DNA of 64,000 bases from Gammaproteobacteria bacterium (GTDB taxonomy: Bacteria > Pseudomonadota > Gammaproteobacteria > Steroidobacterales > Rariloculaceae), in the NCBI GenBank assembly GCA_022820625.1, contig JAJEFE010000090.1, positions 1-64,000 of the forward strand. The letters run 5' to 3'. The position numbers were made by a program, and so were the translations under genes. The notes beneath the pieces are model-generated. The model ran no database searches, was not told where the DNA came from, and saw nothing but the letters and a program-made list of their open reading frames with translations. How positions within the stretch are numbered: position 1 is the stretch's first letter; every line of letters begins with the position of its first letter. Shown here piece by piece: positions 17,797 to 27,262 of the stretch.

Positions 17797-19329
17797 TCAG
17801 ACCTTCAAGGCGGCCCGGAACCGCGTGTGCGCACATCGCCGGACGGGGTCGCCGCCGACTTCGTGGAACGACAGGAGCGCCATGCGTCCCCACACACCGG
17901 AAAAGTAGTCCTTGGGCAACCCCGCCGGGGCGAACAGGTTGTCGTGAATCGCCGAGTAGGCGACCGTGGGTGACTGGTCGCTGGTCGGGCCGGCGTAGAG
18001 ACTGAGCACCCGTTCCTGCTCCTCGCTCGATGGCAGGAAGCGCAAGGTCACGTCCAGTTCGCCGCCGCCCTTGCCGGGGCGCACTTCCAGCCGTGACTCG
18101 AAAGCCTCGTAGTCGCCGGCGTAGTGGTTCATGGGCAGGGTGGTCGGCGCTTCGTTGAAAGGCGGCTCGACGGTCAGTCCGACGTGCTCCCGCAGGACCG
18201 TCGTGACCAGCCGATCGTGCGTGGGGCTCGAACCCGGCCCCGTGCCGAAACTCGCAATTACCAGGTCGTGCTCCGGAAACACCGTGAGGCCCGCAGTGCC
18301 GCCCGGCGATCCGCCGCCGTGCCACCATCCGGTGGTGCCGCCGATGGGCGGCAGGAACCAGCCGAGACCCACCGGGGGTGCGTTGGGGGTCCTCAGGTCG
18401 AAGGTCGGGGTGCGCATCATGCGAGTGAGTTCGGCGGAAAGCACGCGCTTCCCGTTGGGCGCCACGCCGTCGGCTAGGTGCGCGCGCGCGAATGCGATCA
18501 GGTCGCCTACGGTGACGATGGGCGTTGCGCCGGCCGGAGCCGCCGACACCGGCAGCATGAACAGGCCGGCCGCTTCCATTTCGCCCCCGGGGCCCGGATA
18601 GGCACCGAGCGCGGTGCGGTGCAGGATCGCCTGGGTGGCGGAGGTGACGGACCGTTCCATGCCGATGGGCGCGAAGATCTCCTCCTCCAGCGTCCGGTTG
18701 AAGCTCTTGCCGGAAAGGTTCTCGATGATCCGCCCGGCGATGGTGAAGCCTGGGTTCGTGTAGTGCAGCAGTTCGCCCGGTGCGAACAGGGTGCCTGTTC
18801 CAGAAAGCGCATCGATGTACGACTGCACCGCATGGGGGCCGAACTCACGGGCGGGCATTAGCGTGTCCGCATCGATGCCGTTTGTGTGATTGACAAGCTG
18901 GCGCACCCGGATGCGCTCCGCGGCCCCCTTCTCGCCAAGGCGAAAGTCCGGAAGGTAGCGGGTAATGGGCGCATCGAGGTCGATCCGGCCGGCTTCCACG
19001 TATTTCAGCAGCAGCGTCGTGGTCAGCACCTTGGTGATGGACCCGAGCAGCCAGGCCGTATCCGTGGTCATGGGATCGCCCGTGTTGAGGTTGCGCACGC
19101 CGTGCGCGAACATCCACTCGGACCCGTCCTGGTAGATGCCCGCCACGTAACCCGGCGACCCAAGTTCGCCGGCAAGCCGGGGAATCAGGTCGGCAAGCAG
19201 CTCGCCGATGCCCGCCAGCGACGAGCCTCCCGCTTGCTGAGCGCCCGCCGCAGCGGGCCGGCCCGTCAAGGCGATGGCAGGTGTTGCGGCCAGCGTGGCC
19301 GCACCGGCAACGAATTGTCGACGTCGCAT
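17797..19329 (-). CDS. Serine hydrolase, beta-lactamase (S12) fold, Tat-exported
   Basis: Class C beta-lactamase/EstB-like hydrolase. The N-terminus MRRRQFVAGAATLAATPAIA is a Tat-type signal. The catalytic S-x-x-K lies in GSITKVLTT, and the Y-x-N element is HYTNPGF. A C-terminal lipocalin-like domain (ETNH-type MNHYAGDYEAFESRL region onward) is found in many EstB/D-aminopeptidase relatives. About 510 aa. The start is backed by AAGGAGA seven bases upstream. MITE copy 1 lies just upstream. It probably hydrolyses esters or D-amino-acid amides in the periplasm; substrate unknown. Confidence 0.87.
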   Translation of the reverse strand: MRRRQFVAGAATLAATPAIALTGRPAAAGAQQAGGSSLAGIGELLADLIPRLAGELGSPGYVAGIYQDGSEWMFAHGVRNLNTGDPMTTDTAWLLGSITKVLTTTLLLKYVEAGRIDLDAPITRYLPDFRLGEKGAAERIRVRQLVNHTNGIDADTLMPAREFGPHAVQSYIDALSGTGTLFAPGELLHYTNPGFTIAGRIIENLSGKSFNRTLEEEIFAPIGMERSVTSATQAILHRTALGAYPGPGGEMEAAGLFMLPVSAAPAGATPIVTVGDLIAFARAHLADGVAPNGKRVLSAELTRMMRTPTFDLRTPNAPPVGLGWFLPPIGGTTGWWHGGGSPGGTAGLTVFPEHDLVIASFGTGPGSSPTHDRLVTTVLREHVGLTVEPPFNEAPTTLPMNHYAGDYEAFESRLEVRPGKGGGELDVTLRFLPSSEEQERVLSLYAGPTSDQSPTVAYSAIHDNLFAPAGLPKDYFSGVWGRMALLSFHEVGGDPVRRCAHTRFRAALKV

Positions 19330-19421
19330 GCGGAGTCTCCTTGGTTTGCTCGTTCACACAAGACGCAGACAGCCGCCCTTGACCTGAACGCACGTCGTTT
19401 CAGTGCGGGCGAAAAAGCGCA

Positions 19422-19661
19422 CTAGTGCATCTTCAATCTGATATTGACGCATCAGTGGCAGCACGCCGTCCGAAGGTGCGTGACCTGCCATATGCTGATC
19501 CACGAGGCCAAATCGAGGGCAGGATGCCCTCGATTGGCGCGAAGCGCCCTTCCTGCACGTCTGTGCGCCGGAACCCGCTAGGGTGGGAACTCGCCTGCCA
19601 CAAAGCGGATTGGCGCTTGCAGACGCGCCGATCCGACATTATCAGGTTGAAGGTGTACTAG
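19422..19661. repeat. MITE-like element, copy 1 (240 bp)
   Basis: Terminal inverted repeats of 22 bases, CTAGTGCATCTTCAATCTGATA at the left and its imperfect complement at 19640-19661, match at 19 of 22 positions. The interior carries the palindrome CGAGGGCAGGATGCCCTCG at 19514-19532, followed by a GGCGC/GCGCC hairpin. It has no transposase. About 110 bases from the left end are closely shared with the copy at 29295. The right end CTAG supplies the stop codon of the leftward S9 peptidase. Small ORFs here are not genes. Confidence 0.75.
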
Positions 19662-21964
19662 CGCTCGGCATCCATCACGTTTCTGGCAAAGAAGTCGGCA
19701 AGCTTGCGGATGAAGTAGTCCTCGCCCACGCCAGTGTAGCCGTGGCCCTCTTCCGGCAGCACCACCTGGTCGTGGTCGATGCCGGCATCGATCAGTGCGC
19801 GGCTCATGCGCATGAATTCCGGGAAGGTCGCGAAGTCCGCCAGGCCGCCCACGAGCATCAGCCTGCCCTTCACCTGCGGCGCCAGCCGGTAGGGGGTTGC
19901 GAAATCGTAGGCGTCCTTGGAACGCTCCGGCAAGTCGAGGTAGGGCTCGTACAGGAGTGACGCATAGGGGTTGTAACCCGGTGCGCTGGAGACCGCCGCG
20001 CGGTACAGGTCCGGCGCCTGGGCCAGGGCCGCAAAGGCGTAGTAACCGCCCCAGGAATGCCCCCAGATGCCGACGCGGTCGAGGTCCATGAAGGGGTGCC
20101 GTTCGCCGAGTTGGCGGATGGCCGCGGCATGGTCGGCGATCTCGTTCTTGCCCCAGCTCCGGTAGATGACATCCTGGAACGCCTTGGAGCGCTCTGGTGT
20201 GCCGCGTCCGTCCAGGGTGACGACCACGTAGCCGAGTTGCGCCATGGCGCGCGGCAGGTTCTGCGTTTTCGACAGGCCGAGCGAAAAGGTCCGGTCGGTC
20301 GCCACGATCTGGGGGCCGGCATAGAGGTATTCGAGAACCGGATACTTCTTTCCGGGGTCGAAATCGTAAGGCCTGTGCATGACTCCCCAGAGATCGGTCT
20401 CGCCGTCGGCGGCCTTGACGCTGAATTCCAGGGTCGGTGTCCAGCCCAGCGAATCCAGCGCTGAAGTATCCGCTTCCGCCAGGGTGCGGATCAGGGCTCC
20501 GTCGGCGGCGCGCAGGTCGACCCGGGGCGCTCTGCCGGGACTGGAATGCGTGTCGACGAAGTATGCGAGCGACGGGGAAAACTTTACGGCATGCTGGCCT
20601 TCGCCCTCCGTCAGCCGCTCCATGGCGCCGCCGTCGAGAGCCACCCGGTACAGGTGCGTATCGTAGACCCGGGGACGCTCCCCGTGGGCCGTGAAGTACA
20701 CCCAGCCGTTCTCCTGGTCGATCTTCCGCACCTCCAGAACGGGGAATTGGCCCCGGGTCAATTGACGCTCGAGACGCCCGTCGTTGCGGTACAGGTAGAG
20801 GTGATTCCAGCCGTCCCGGGTCGACTCCCAGATAAAGCCGTCACCGTCCGGCAGGGCCGTGAAGCCGGTGTTGCCGAAGGAGATGACATCGTGCTGGATC
20901 TTGACGAAGGTTTCCGCCGTCTCGGTGAACAGGATGCGCACCGACCCGTCCAGGGCGTTCGCCGCCATGATGTCCACCGACTTGAAGTCCCGGGAAAAGC
21001 GCGCGAACAGCGCTTCCGACGAGTCGGGCAGCCAGCCGAGCAGGTTGAAGTAGCGGTTTTCCGTATCCACGTCGATGGCGATTCGCTCTCCGGACAGGAT
21101 GTGCAGGATGTACGGCCGCACATGATCGAGGTGACCTCCGGCTGTGGCGAAGGGCCGCGGGATGGTGCGTTCGATGGTTTCCATGTAGCGCAGTTCCCCC
21201 TTGCGGGGCAGTTTCGAGCGGTCGGTGAGGGTCGCGAAGAGCTTCAGGCTGTCCGGCGACCAGGGGGTGAACGGCACATAGACAATCGTAATGCCGGCCC
21301 CGAGGGTAAGGCGCGTGCTCTCCACGTCCCAGGCATCGTCGAAGGTACCGTCCGTGGTGAGCGCGTGCGTGCTGCCGTCCGCCGCCGAGCGCAGGGCCAC
21401 GTTGTCGTCGACCAGGGTGGCGTACCACTTGCCGTCCGGGGACAGCACCTCCGGCGAAGGGATCGCCATCCCGAAATAGCCGCGGCGCGGAAAGGTGCCC
21501 GGCCGCACGCCGGCGGCGACCGTAGCCGCGGGCGCGGGCTGTTCCTCGACCTGGTAGGTTGCCAAATCCAGGCTGAACCGGCGCCCTTCCAGGGAGAAGG
21601 TCGCCGCGGCGCCATCGGGAGTCAACTGGAAGGTCTCGAAGGGCACCCCGGCATAAGGCGGTTCGTGGCCAATTGACGCGGCGATGGCGGCCCGCAGGCG
21701 CTGCACATCGAACAGCGGCTCCAGGGCGTCGGCGGCCGGGTCCACGCGCCAGATCACCCGGTTGGCCGGCCCGCCGTCGGCGTACCAGAAGCTCGAGCCG
21801 TCGGCGAGCCAGTTGGGCTCGATGGAGGCGCCCTTCACCAGCGCGGCGAAGTCGAGATACTGCTCGAACACCGCCTGCCGGCTGTCCGCCGCCGCGGCCA
21901 TGCCCGCCAGCGGGATCAGTAACGCAAAACCAAGCGCCGCCCGCATTCGTCTGTAGTTTTCCAT
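19658..21964 (-). CDS. S9 family peptidase, DPP-IV-like
   Basis: Exported dipeptidyl-peptidase-like serine peptidase. Signal peptide MRAALGFALLIPLAGMAAA, N-terminal eight-bladed propeller region, and a C-terminal hydrolase domain with Ser in GIWGHSWGGYY, Asp in VGGLADFATFP and His in EEGHGYTG. The start at ATG 21964 (MENYRRMRAAL) has GAGGA upstream; the longer track start at 22018 is unlikely. About 768 aa. Closely similar in layout to the S9 gene at 61008 (same YLDF opening and propeller text), so they look like paralogues. The last codon overlaps the end of MITE copy 1. Confidence 0.9.
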   Translation of the reverse strand: MENYRRMRAALGFALLIPLAGMAAAADSRQAVFEQYLDFAALVKGASIEPNWLADGSSFWYADGGPANRVIWRVDPAADALEPLFDVQRLRAAIAASIGHEPPYAGVPFETFQLTPDGAAATFSLEGRRFSLDLATYQVEEQPAPAATVAAGVRPGTFPRRGYFGMAIPSPEVLSPDGKWYATLVDDNVALRSAADGSTHALTTDGTFDDAWDVESTRLTLGAGITIVYVPFTPWSPDSLKLFATLTDRSKLPRKGELRYMETIERTIPRPFATAGGHLDHVRPYILHILSGERIAIDVDTENRYFNLLGWLPDSSEALFARFSRDFKSVDIMAANALDGSVRILFTETAETFVKIQHDVISFGNTGFTALPDGDGFIWESTRDGWNHLYLYRNDGRLERQLTRGQFPVLEVRKIDQENGWVYFTAHGERPRVYDTHLYRVALDGGAMERLTEGEGQHAVKFSPSLAYFVDTHSSPGRAPRVDLRAADGALIRTLAEADTSALDSLGWTPTLEFSVKAADGETDLWGVMHRPYDFDPGKKYPVLEYLYAGPQIVATDRTFSLGLSKTQNLPRAMAQLGYVVVTLDGRGTPERSKAFQDVIYRSWGKNEIADHAAAIRQLGERHPFMDLDRVGIWGHSWGGYYAFAALAQAPDLYRAAVSSAPGYNPYASLLYEPYLDLPERSKDAYDFATPYRLAPQVKGRLMLVGGLADFATFPEFMRMSRALIDAGIDHDQVVLPEEGHGYTGVGEDYFIRKLADFFARNVMDAER

Positions 21965-22107
21965 GGAATTTAATCCTCGTCTGTGGTCAGAACGGGCACT
22001 GAACGCGCTGTTTGGCACCGCTACGCCAATTGACGTAAACCGACCGTCCTTACCTCAGCCGGAGGCTCGAGCCTGTGCGTTTCGGTGGGCAGCCGGCACC
22101 GGGCCGG

Positions 22108-22827
22108 TCAATTCAGCTCGGCCACCATCAGGCCCGCCAGTTCGCGGGACAGGCGAAACCGCTCCCTCGAGCCGAGCCCGACAGCCAGCAGGCGGTCGAG
22201 ACCCTCCCGCTCCAGTCCCGGGAACACACGGCTCCGTGCCGCGTGAACCGGTTCCCCCTGCGCGCTGTCGCCGGCAATCCAGATCACCACCCCGTCCCGG
22301 GCATTCCAGGTCCAGACTTCGCGCACGCCCATGCGGAAGTACGGGACGAGCCTCCGGTGAGAGTTCGCACTCCGGTGGAATTCCACAACCAGGTCCGGCA
22401 TGGGATGCCCTTTCCGCGTATCGAGATAGATATCTCCGGCAGGTGGCTTAAGACCGAGTTCACCGGCCCGGCTCGCGCGCACCGGATCGACGAAGACGGA
22501 TGTATCGGGCTCGAACACGCCGTCAGGGCTCAACAGGCGCGTGGACAGGGCCAGGTGCTGTGTCGGCATGCGTCCCGCATCCGCGAGCGCGGACTCCATG
22601 TGGATGAACAGGCGCGTGGTCAGCAAGGATTGGGAGTCGTGGGCGAGCCCCCTTGCGGCAACGAATTCAGCCACGCCGCGGGCCGTTTCGTACCGGCAGC
22701 GGGGCGCCTTGTCATGCTCGGTCAGGCGATCGAAAAGAAACCTGGGCATGGAAACTTCAATGCGGGCCGGATGGCCGCGATAGGAGACTTTGGTCACCGT
22801 GGAACTGCTCGATGTCCAAGTGAGCAT
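22108..22827 (-). CDS. Uma2-like (DUF820) putative endonuclease-fold protein
   Basis: Resembles the Uma2/DUF820 family of PD-(D/E)xK-fold proteins: FEPDTSVFVDP, then PDLVVEFHRSANSHRRLVPYFRMGVREVWTW, matching the usual PDLVVE...Y...GV.EYW pattern. The canonical E-x-K is present only as E-F-H, so nuclease activity is doubtful. About 239 aa at most; the start may instead be ATG 22749 (MPRFLF). Cytoplasmic. Uma2 genes are usually scattered singly with no known role. Downstream on the other strand lies a gene fragment, so this is an unstable zone. Confidence 0.65.
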   Translation of the reverse strand: MLTWTSSSSTVTKVSYRGHPARIEVSMPRFLFDRLTEHDKAPRCRYETARGVAEFVAARGLAHDSQSLLTTRLFIHMESALADAGRMPTQHLALSTRLLSPDGVFEPDTSVFVDPVRASRAGELGLKPPAGDIYLDTRKGHPMPDLVVEFHRSANSHRRLVPYFRMGVREVWTWNARDGVVIWIAGDSAQGEPVHAARSRVFPGLEREGLDRLLAVGLGSRERFRLSRELAGLMVAELN

Positions 22828-22962
22828 CCATCATACGGAGGGCCTTTTCGGTACGGAACGAACCTGGCCGAATTCGCCGTCTAGTTGCTGCCAACCTCTC
22901 ACAGGCAATACCACCTTGGCGTCAGATGACCCGCGCAAACCGCACCGGCGCTGCCCCGGGGT

Positions 22963-23415
22963 GACTTATATCCGGAGGCGCTACGGCAGGAGATCGATGC
23001 GGTCAACAGGCGCGTCTACGACACCCTGAACAACGGCGTCTACAAGTCGGGCTTCGCCATGACCCAGGAAGCCTACGAGGCGGCCGTCCATCCCCTGTTC
23101 GAAACCCTCGACTGGCTCGAAGGGCTCCTCGAAGGCTCGAGCTACCTGGTCGGCAATACGCTGACCGAGGCGGACTGGCGGCTGTTCCCCACCCTGGTCC
23201 GGTTCGATGCCGTCTACCACGGCCATTTCAAATGCAATCTCCGCCGCCTCGTCGACTATCCCAACCTCTGGGCCCATACGAGGCGCCTGTACGCCATGCC
23301 CGGTATCGCGGAAACCGTGTTTCTCGACCACATCGAGCGGCACTACTACGGCAGCCACGCCATCATCAATCCCACCCGGGTCGTGCCCGCGGGGCCGGAG
23401 ATTTCACTCGCATAG
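22963..23415 (+). pseudogene. 5'-truncated glutathionyl-hydroquinone reductase (YqjG/Ecm4 type)
   Basis: Reading in frame from 22963 gives DLYPEALRQEID, NNGVYKSGFA, LTEADWRLFPTLVRFDAVY, HFKCNLRR and SHAIINPTRVVPAGPE, the well-conserved C-terminal GST domain of glutathionyl-hydroquinone reductases. The thioredoxin-like N-terminal domain with the catalytic Cys is absent; conserved text begins abruptly at 22963. Full-length relatives are over 300 aa, and only about 150 remain. The ATG at 23059 is internal. Probably non-functional. The breakpoint abuts the Uma2 gene's upstream region. Confidence 0.8.
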
Positions 23416-23690
23416 CGGCGCCTCTTCCGGATCGGCGATCGTCTTGTGGCCACCGGCATCGAAACCGGGGTGTATGAATGCGCGTCGATTCATCTAACAT
23501 TGCATCGATTTTCGGGGCTTACTCCAGGGCGCTCGAACATAGCAGAGTGTTCTCGAACGCATGTTCGACGGCGTCTACCAGACCAGTATGGGCTTCGACT
23601 TGGAGGGGCTGCGCGCGGTGAAGCCAGGCCGATTCTCGGGGATTGTCTGCGCACATGGTGGAACCGCCGAGATAGGCCGGAGTCCCGGAT
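23416..23690. other. Non-coding or decayed stretch
   Basis: Short open frames exist (for example LERMFDGVYQTSMGFDLEGL around 23555) but none shows a recognisable family, a ribosome site or an intact length. It lies between two pseudogenes and is best read as decayed DNA. Confidence 0.4.
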
Positions 23691-24298
23691 TTAGCCGGAT
23701 CCTTTCAGAAAGTAGAACCCGCCGGCCGGTTCGGGGCCGGGGTGTACGCGGGCGGCCGTGGCCAGTTGGTGGCGCGCGGCACGGTGGGGCGTGATGTAGT
23801 CCTTCAGCGCCGGGGCCAAGGCGCCGCCCGGCCGCCTGATGTAGTGGCGGGTTTCGCCGGTGCGCTTGTCGTAGGTGCCGATCGAGCCGCCGGCCGCGTA
23901 CAGGGCGCCGTCCACCTGCTCGTAGAAGATGAGCCCACGCTCAGGATCGTCCCGGAAGTGGTTGATCGGCCGGAACCCCGCCCCGGGGCGCGACGCCGAG
24001 GCCTCGGGCGCCGGGATCAGCACCACGCGGTCGCCGTTGAACCCGAACTGGTAGACCGTGTTTTTCGTGCCGTCGTGCATGGCGACGCCGTAGAGGAAGC
24101 GCCCGTCCGCCGACCACATTCCCCCCGTGACGCCCTCGGGCATGGCCGACACGTTGGTCATGGCGCCGGATTGCCGGTCCATCACCCAGAGGTCGTCCGG
24201 CTTTCCTCGATATTCCAATCCGAAGAGCCGGCAGCCCGCGAGGCAAGGGCCATCGCCGCGGCGGCCAGCAACACCGTGAGGCGGGAACGATGGGTCAT
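23691..24298 (-). pseudogene. Frameshifted/shortened exported beta-propeller protein
   Basis: ATG 24298 opens a good signal peptide (LTVLLAAAAMALASRAAG) that runs into a stop after about 38 codons. The C-terminal part continues in another frame from about 24218: YRGKPDDLWVMDRQSGAMTNV, GGMWSADGRFLYG and related WD40/TolB-like blades, ending at 23691. Signal peptide and body are therefore out of frame, and about 175 aa of body is short for a propeller. An internal deletion with frameshift is the simplest reading. The C-terminal 40 residues are low-complexity. Confidence 0.6.
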
Positions 24299-24457
24299 GG
24301 TCGAACCTTCATGCGCGATCGGTCGTGGTCCGGCGAGGGCCCTGCATGCTCAGACGCACAAAAACGACCGCAACCCCATCCGGCTCCGGGACCGGAAGCC
24401 ACTGGCCGAACCGGTCAATCCCACGGGACGACCGGACAGGTACCCGCCGACTCCCCG

Positions 24458-26647
24458 TCAGTCCGGATTTTCCGCGCGTGGAACGGCCGGCAGTTCCAGA
24501 TACGACCCGTCCGTGCCGCCCCGGTGCACACCGATGGTCGGGACGATGTTGTCCTCTGCATCGGGCCGGTTCCGCGGCGACAGTTCGGGGTGCAGGTCGT
24601 AGTCCGGCCAGTCGGCCGCCGCGATCGACAGGCGCACGCTGTGGCCCGCCCTGAAGAGCCAGGAGGTGGGGTGCAGCGATGTCGTCACCCGGACCACCGC
24701 GCCGTCGGCGAAGACGCCGTCGGTGTAGTCGGCCTCGCGGAATCCGTGCCAGGGCAGGTCCGGCCTGACGTCGATGCCGGGGTTGCCGGGGATCTGCAGG
24801 TCGTTGTCCACCAGGCGGTCGAAACCGGCGCGGTGGTGGTGTTCGGTGACGAGGACGGCGTTGCCTTTCGGGTCGATGTCTTCCAGATAGAAGTAGAGGT
24901 CCCCGTGGTCGGCGGTGGAGGAAACGGCAACGCTGACGATGGGGTGGCCCGTTACTTCCATGTCTGCTGCGAGCGGCGCGCTGGTGTAGGTGAGCGCCTG
25001 CTCGTCCTTTTCGGTGCGGAAGGGGATGTCGTCGGGAAAGCCGAACATCTGCTGGCGCGAACGGCCGAAGGTGTCGGCGTTGAACGGGGGTTTGCCCTTC
25101 ATGGCATTGGCCACCGAGATCTGTGCGGCGTCCACCGGCGGCCCGAAAGTTCCGTCGTGGGTGAAATCGGCGGTGTAGTCGTCGCGCCCTGACTCGCCGG
25201 GCTCCCGCGCCAGAATATTGGCGCCGGCCAGGTAGAACCGTGTCGGCACGGCCCGTTCCAGCGGCCAGGACGGTTCCGCGCGCCAGCCCTCGTTCTGCAC
25301 GAAGATGTACACCGGCGGTTCCTCGTCGATGCCGTTGCGCACCCCTTTCAGCCAGCGGTCGAACCAGCGCAGCGCCTCGCCCAGGTAGGTTTCCGTGTAA
25401 ACGTTCTCCCGCTCCGGGTCGGCGCCGACCCGCCCGGAAGCGGGCGGCGAGATGCCCTGGTGGTACATCGGCCAGGCCGATATCCGGGACGGATTGGTGG
25501 GCTCGAGGGTGGCATAGACCTCGAACGAACTGCGCGCGAAGGCATCCCACCAGCCAGCGAAGTTGTAGATCGCCACCCCGGACTCGATGACGGCGGGCAG
25601 CATGCCCCAGTTGAGCTCGGCGGAGATCAGGCCATCAGATGGGCGCGGGCTGTCGAAGAAGCGCTGCGAGCGGACGCCGATTACCGCATCGTAGTTGCCC
25701 GGCGCGCCATCCGGATGGGCGATGTGCTCCATGGTGGCGTTGAAGTAGGCGTGTTCCGTGCGCTCGACGCCATCGGGGTAGCGCGGCGGGTTCGCCGGAT
25801 CGACGGGCCAAGGATAGTCGTCGGTGAACCAGCTGTCGCCGTCCGCATCCAAGGGAATCTCGTCGGTGAGTTCGCCGTCTCCGTCCTCGTCGAGCACCGG
25901 CGTCACCGGGGGTATGGGAAAGGTCTCGAACGAGTTGTTGTGGTTGATGAAGTCGGTCATTGCCGTCCACATTTCCCCAAAGGCGTAGGCGAACACGCCG
26001 CCGGGCTGCAGCAGAAACGCATCCCAACCGGTGTGGAAGGGGACGATCGCCTTGAGCGCCTCGGGCTGCGCCGCGGCCACGGCGAACTGCGACCAGCCCT
26101 CGTAGGAGCCGCCGATCATGCCCACGTTGCCGTCGCTCCAGGGCTGGGCGGCAATCCAATCGACGATGGCGCCGCCGTCCTCGACGAACTGCTGGCTCAT
26201 CAGGTCGTTCCAGCCGAAGGACGCGCCGGTGCCGCGCATGTCGGCGGCCACGTAGGCGTAGCCGCGCTTGAGGAAGAACTCCCAGGGAACCAGCGCCACC
26301 TCGCCGGTTTCGGGATCGATCGACGTGCGGTGGTACGGGGTATAGCGGAAGATCACCGGAAAGGCCGTTGGCGCTTCGCCCTTGCCGGCATAGCCGGTCG
26401 GCAACACCGCATCGACGGCGAGGCGCACGCCATCCGCCGCGGCCACGAAGTGCGACCGGCGCTTGTGGCCGGTCCACTCGACCGGGCTGGTGCCCTCTAG
26501 GGACAAGGGGCTGGTCCGCACGTCCGGCAGCGCCGGACTGGCTTCTGCTTCGTCCCCCGGAGCGCCGCCGGCTTCACAGGCGGCCAGCAAAGGAACGCAC
26601 AGCAGGAACCTAGCCATCAGACCGATTGCGCAAGTGGGGGATTGCAT
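24458..26647 (-). CDS. CocE/NonD family (S15-like) hydrolase, lipoprotein
   Basis: Predicted alpha/beta hydrolase of the X-Pro dipeptidyl-peptidase S15/cocaine-esterase/glutaryl-7-ACA acylase group, cleaving esters or amides. The N-terminus is a lipoprotein signal with lipobox LLAAC. VKVDAVLPTGY-like opening text is followed by the nucleophile Ser in MIGGSYEGWSQFA, and a C-terminal jelly-roll domain (from about residue 500) with HSVRLSIAAADWPDY. About 729 aa. Start ATG 26647 is kept because GAGGAG, overlapping the end of the cupin gene, lies about 9 bases upstream. Last gene of the GntR/MetE-like/cupin operon. Confidence 0.88.
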   Translation of the reverse strand: MQSPTCAIGLMARFLLCVPLLAACEAGGAPGDEAEASPALPDVRTSPLSLEGTSPVEWTGHKRRSHFVAAADGVRLAVDAVLPTGYAGKGEAPTAFPVIFRYTPYHRTSIDPETGEVALVPWEFFLKRGYAYVAADMRGTGASFGWNDLMSQQFVEDGGAIVDWIAAQPWSDGNVGMIGGSYEGWSQFAVAAAQPEALKAIVPFHTGWDAFLLQPGGVFAYAFGEMWTAMTDFINHNNSFETFPIPPVTPVLDEDGDGELTDEIPLDADGDSWFTDDYPWPVDPANPPRYPDGVERTEHAYFNATMEHIAHPDGAPGNYDAVIGVRSQRFFDSPRPSDGLISAELNWGMLPAVIESGVAIYNFAGWWDAFARSSFEVYATLEPTNPSRISAWPMYHQGISPPASGRVGADPERENVYTETYLGEALRWFDRWLKGVRNGIDEEPPVYIFVQNEGWRAEPSWPLERAVPTRFYLAGANILAREPGESGRDDYTADFTHDGTFGPPVDAAQISVANAMKGKPPFNADTFGRSRQQMFGFPDDIPFRTEKDEQALTYTSAPLAADMEVTGHPIVSVAVSSTADHGDLYFYLEDIDPKGNAVLVTEHHHRAGFDRLVDNDLQIPGNPGIDVRPDLPWHGFREADYTDGVFADGAVVRVTTSLHPTSWLFRAGHSVRLSIAAADWPDYDLHPELSPRNRPDAEDNIVPTIGVHRGGTDGSYLELPAVPRAENPD

Positions 26648-26653
26648 GGTTTG

Positions 26654-27220
26654 CTACTCCTCGTTGAAGGTCGCGAGCTTCTTGAATTCGTCCAGTACAT
26701 CGCCGCCGAAGCGCTCGTCGATTTCCCGGCCGACGCTGGGCGGTACGCAGACATCGTCGCGCGCATCCACGGCGCCGGTGATCACGGTCAGCAGCACGGC
26801 GTCTTCTTCGCCGGCATTGCTGAAACCCCGGTAGGCGCCGGGCGGGCACGAGAAGGTGTCCCACTTGCCAAGCGTCACCTTTTCCTCCCCTTCGGGGCCG
26901 ACCCGGAACTCGATGGTGCCGTCGAGCACCACGAAGGTCTCGTAGGTGTTGTCGTGGGCGTGCAGGCAAGGCCCCTGCCCCGGCGGCATGATCGAGACGT
27001 TCATGGTGGTGCCCGCCGCCCCGTAGATCGCCGCCGTCTCGCCGAAGGGATTCTTGGTCTGCTCCATAATGATCGGCCGCAGGTCGCGGGCGAAGATCAC
27101 GTCCATGGCCTCCTGCGGCACCCAGTCGAGGTCCTTGGCCGTGGACATCCGCTTGAGATCCCCGAAGCGCGCCACGCGACTTTGGATCTCCTCGGCGGTC
27201 ATGCTTCTTTTCGCTTCCAT
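26654..27220 (-). CDS. Cupin-domain protein
   Basis: Small cupin with the first metal-binding motif in GPCLHAHDNTYETFVVLDG (H-x-H...E) and the second half in WDTFSCPPGAYRGFSNAG, where the usual His is not evident. About 188 aa, no signal peptide. A strong AAGGAGA precedes the start. It sits between the MetE-like gene and the CocE hydrolase in a tight leftward operon, so it probably acts as a dioxygenase, isomerase or sensor in the same pathway. The exact reaction cannot be read. Confidence 0.8.
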   Translation of the reverse strand: MEAKRSMTAEEIQSRVARFGDLKRMSTAKDLDWVPQEAMDVIFARDLRPIIMEQTKNPFGETAAIYGAAGTTMNVSIMPPGQGPCLHAHDNTYETFVVLDGTIEFRVGPEGEEKVTLGKWDTFSCPPGAYRGFSNAGEEDAVLLTVITGAVDARDDVCVPPSVGREIDERFGGDVLDEFKKLATFNEE

Positions 27221-27262
27221 GTGTCTCCTTTCCTCCTTGGTCTTTTCGATCCGCGTTCCGAC

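Noticed and set aside
24458-26647. Start of the CocE lipoprotein at the internal ATG 26617
   Set aside because: It would give a shorter lipoprotein signal, but no ribosome site precedes it, whereas GAGGAG precedes 26647.
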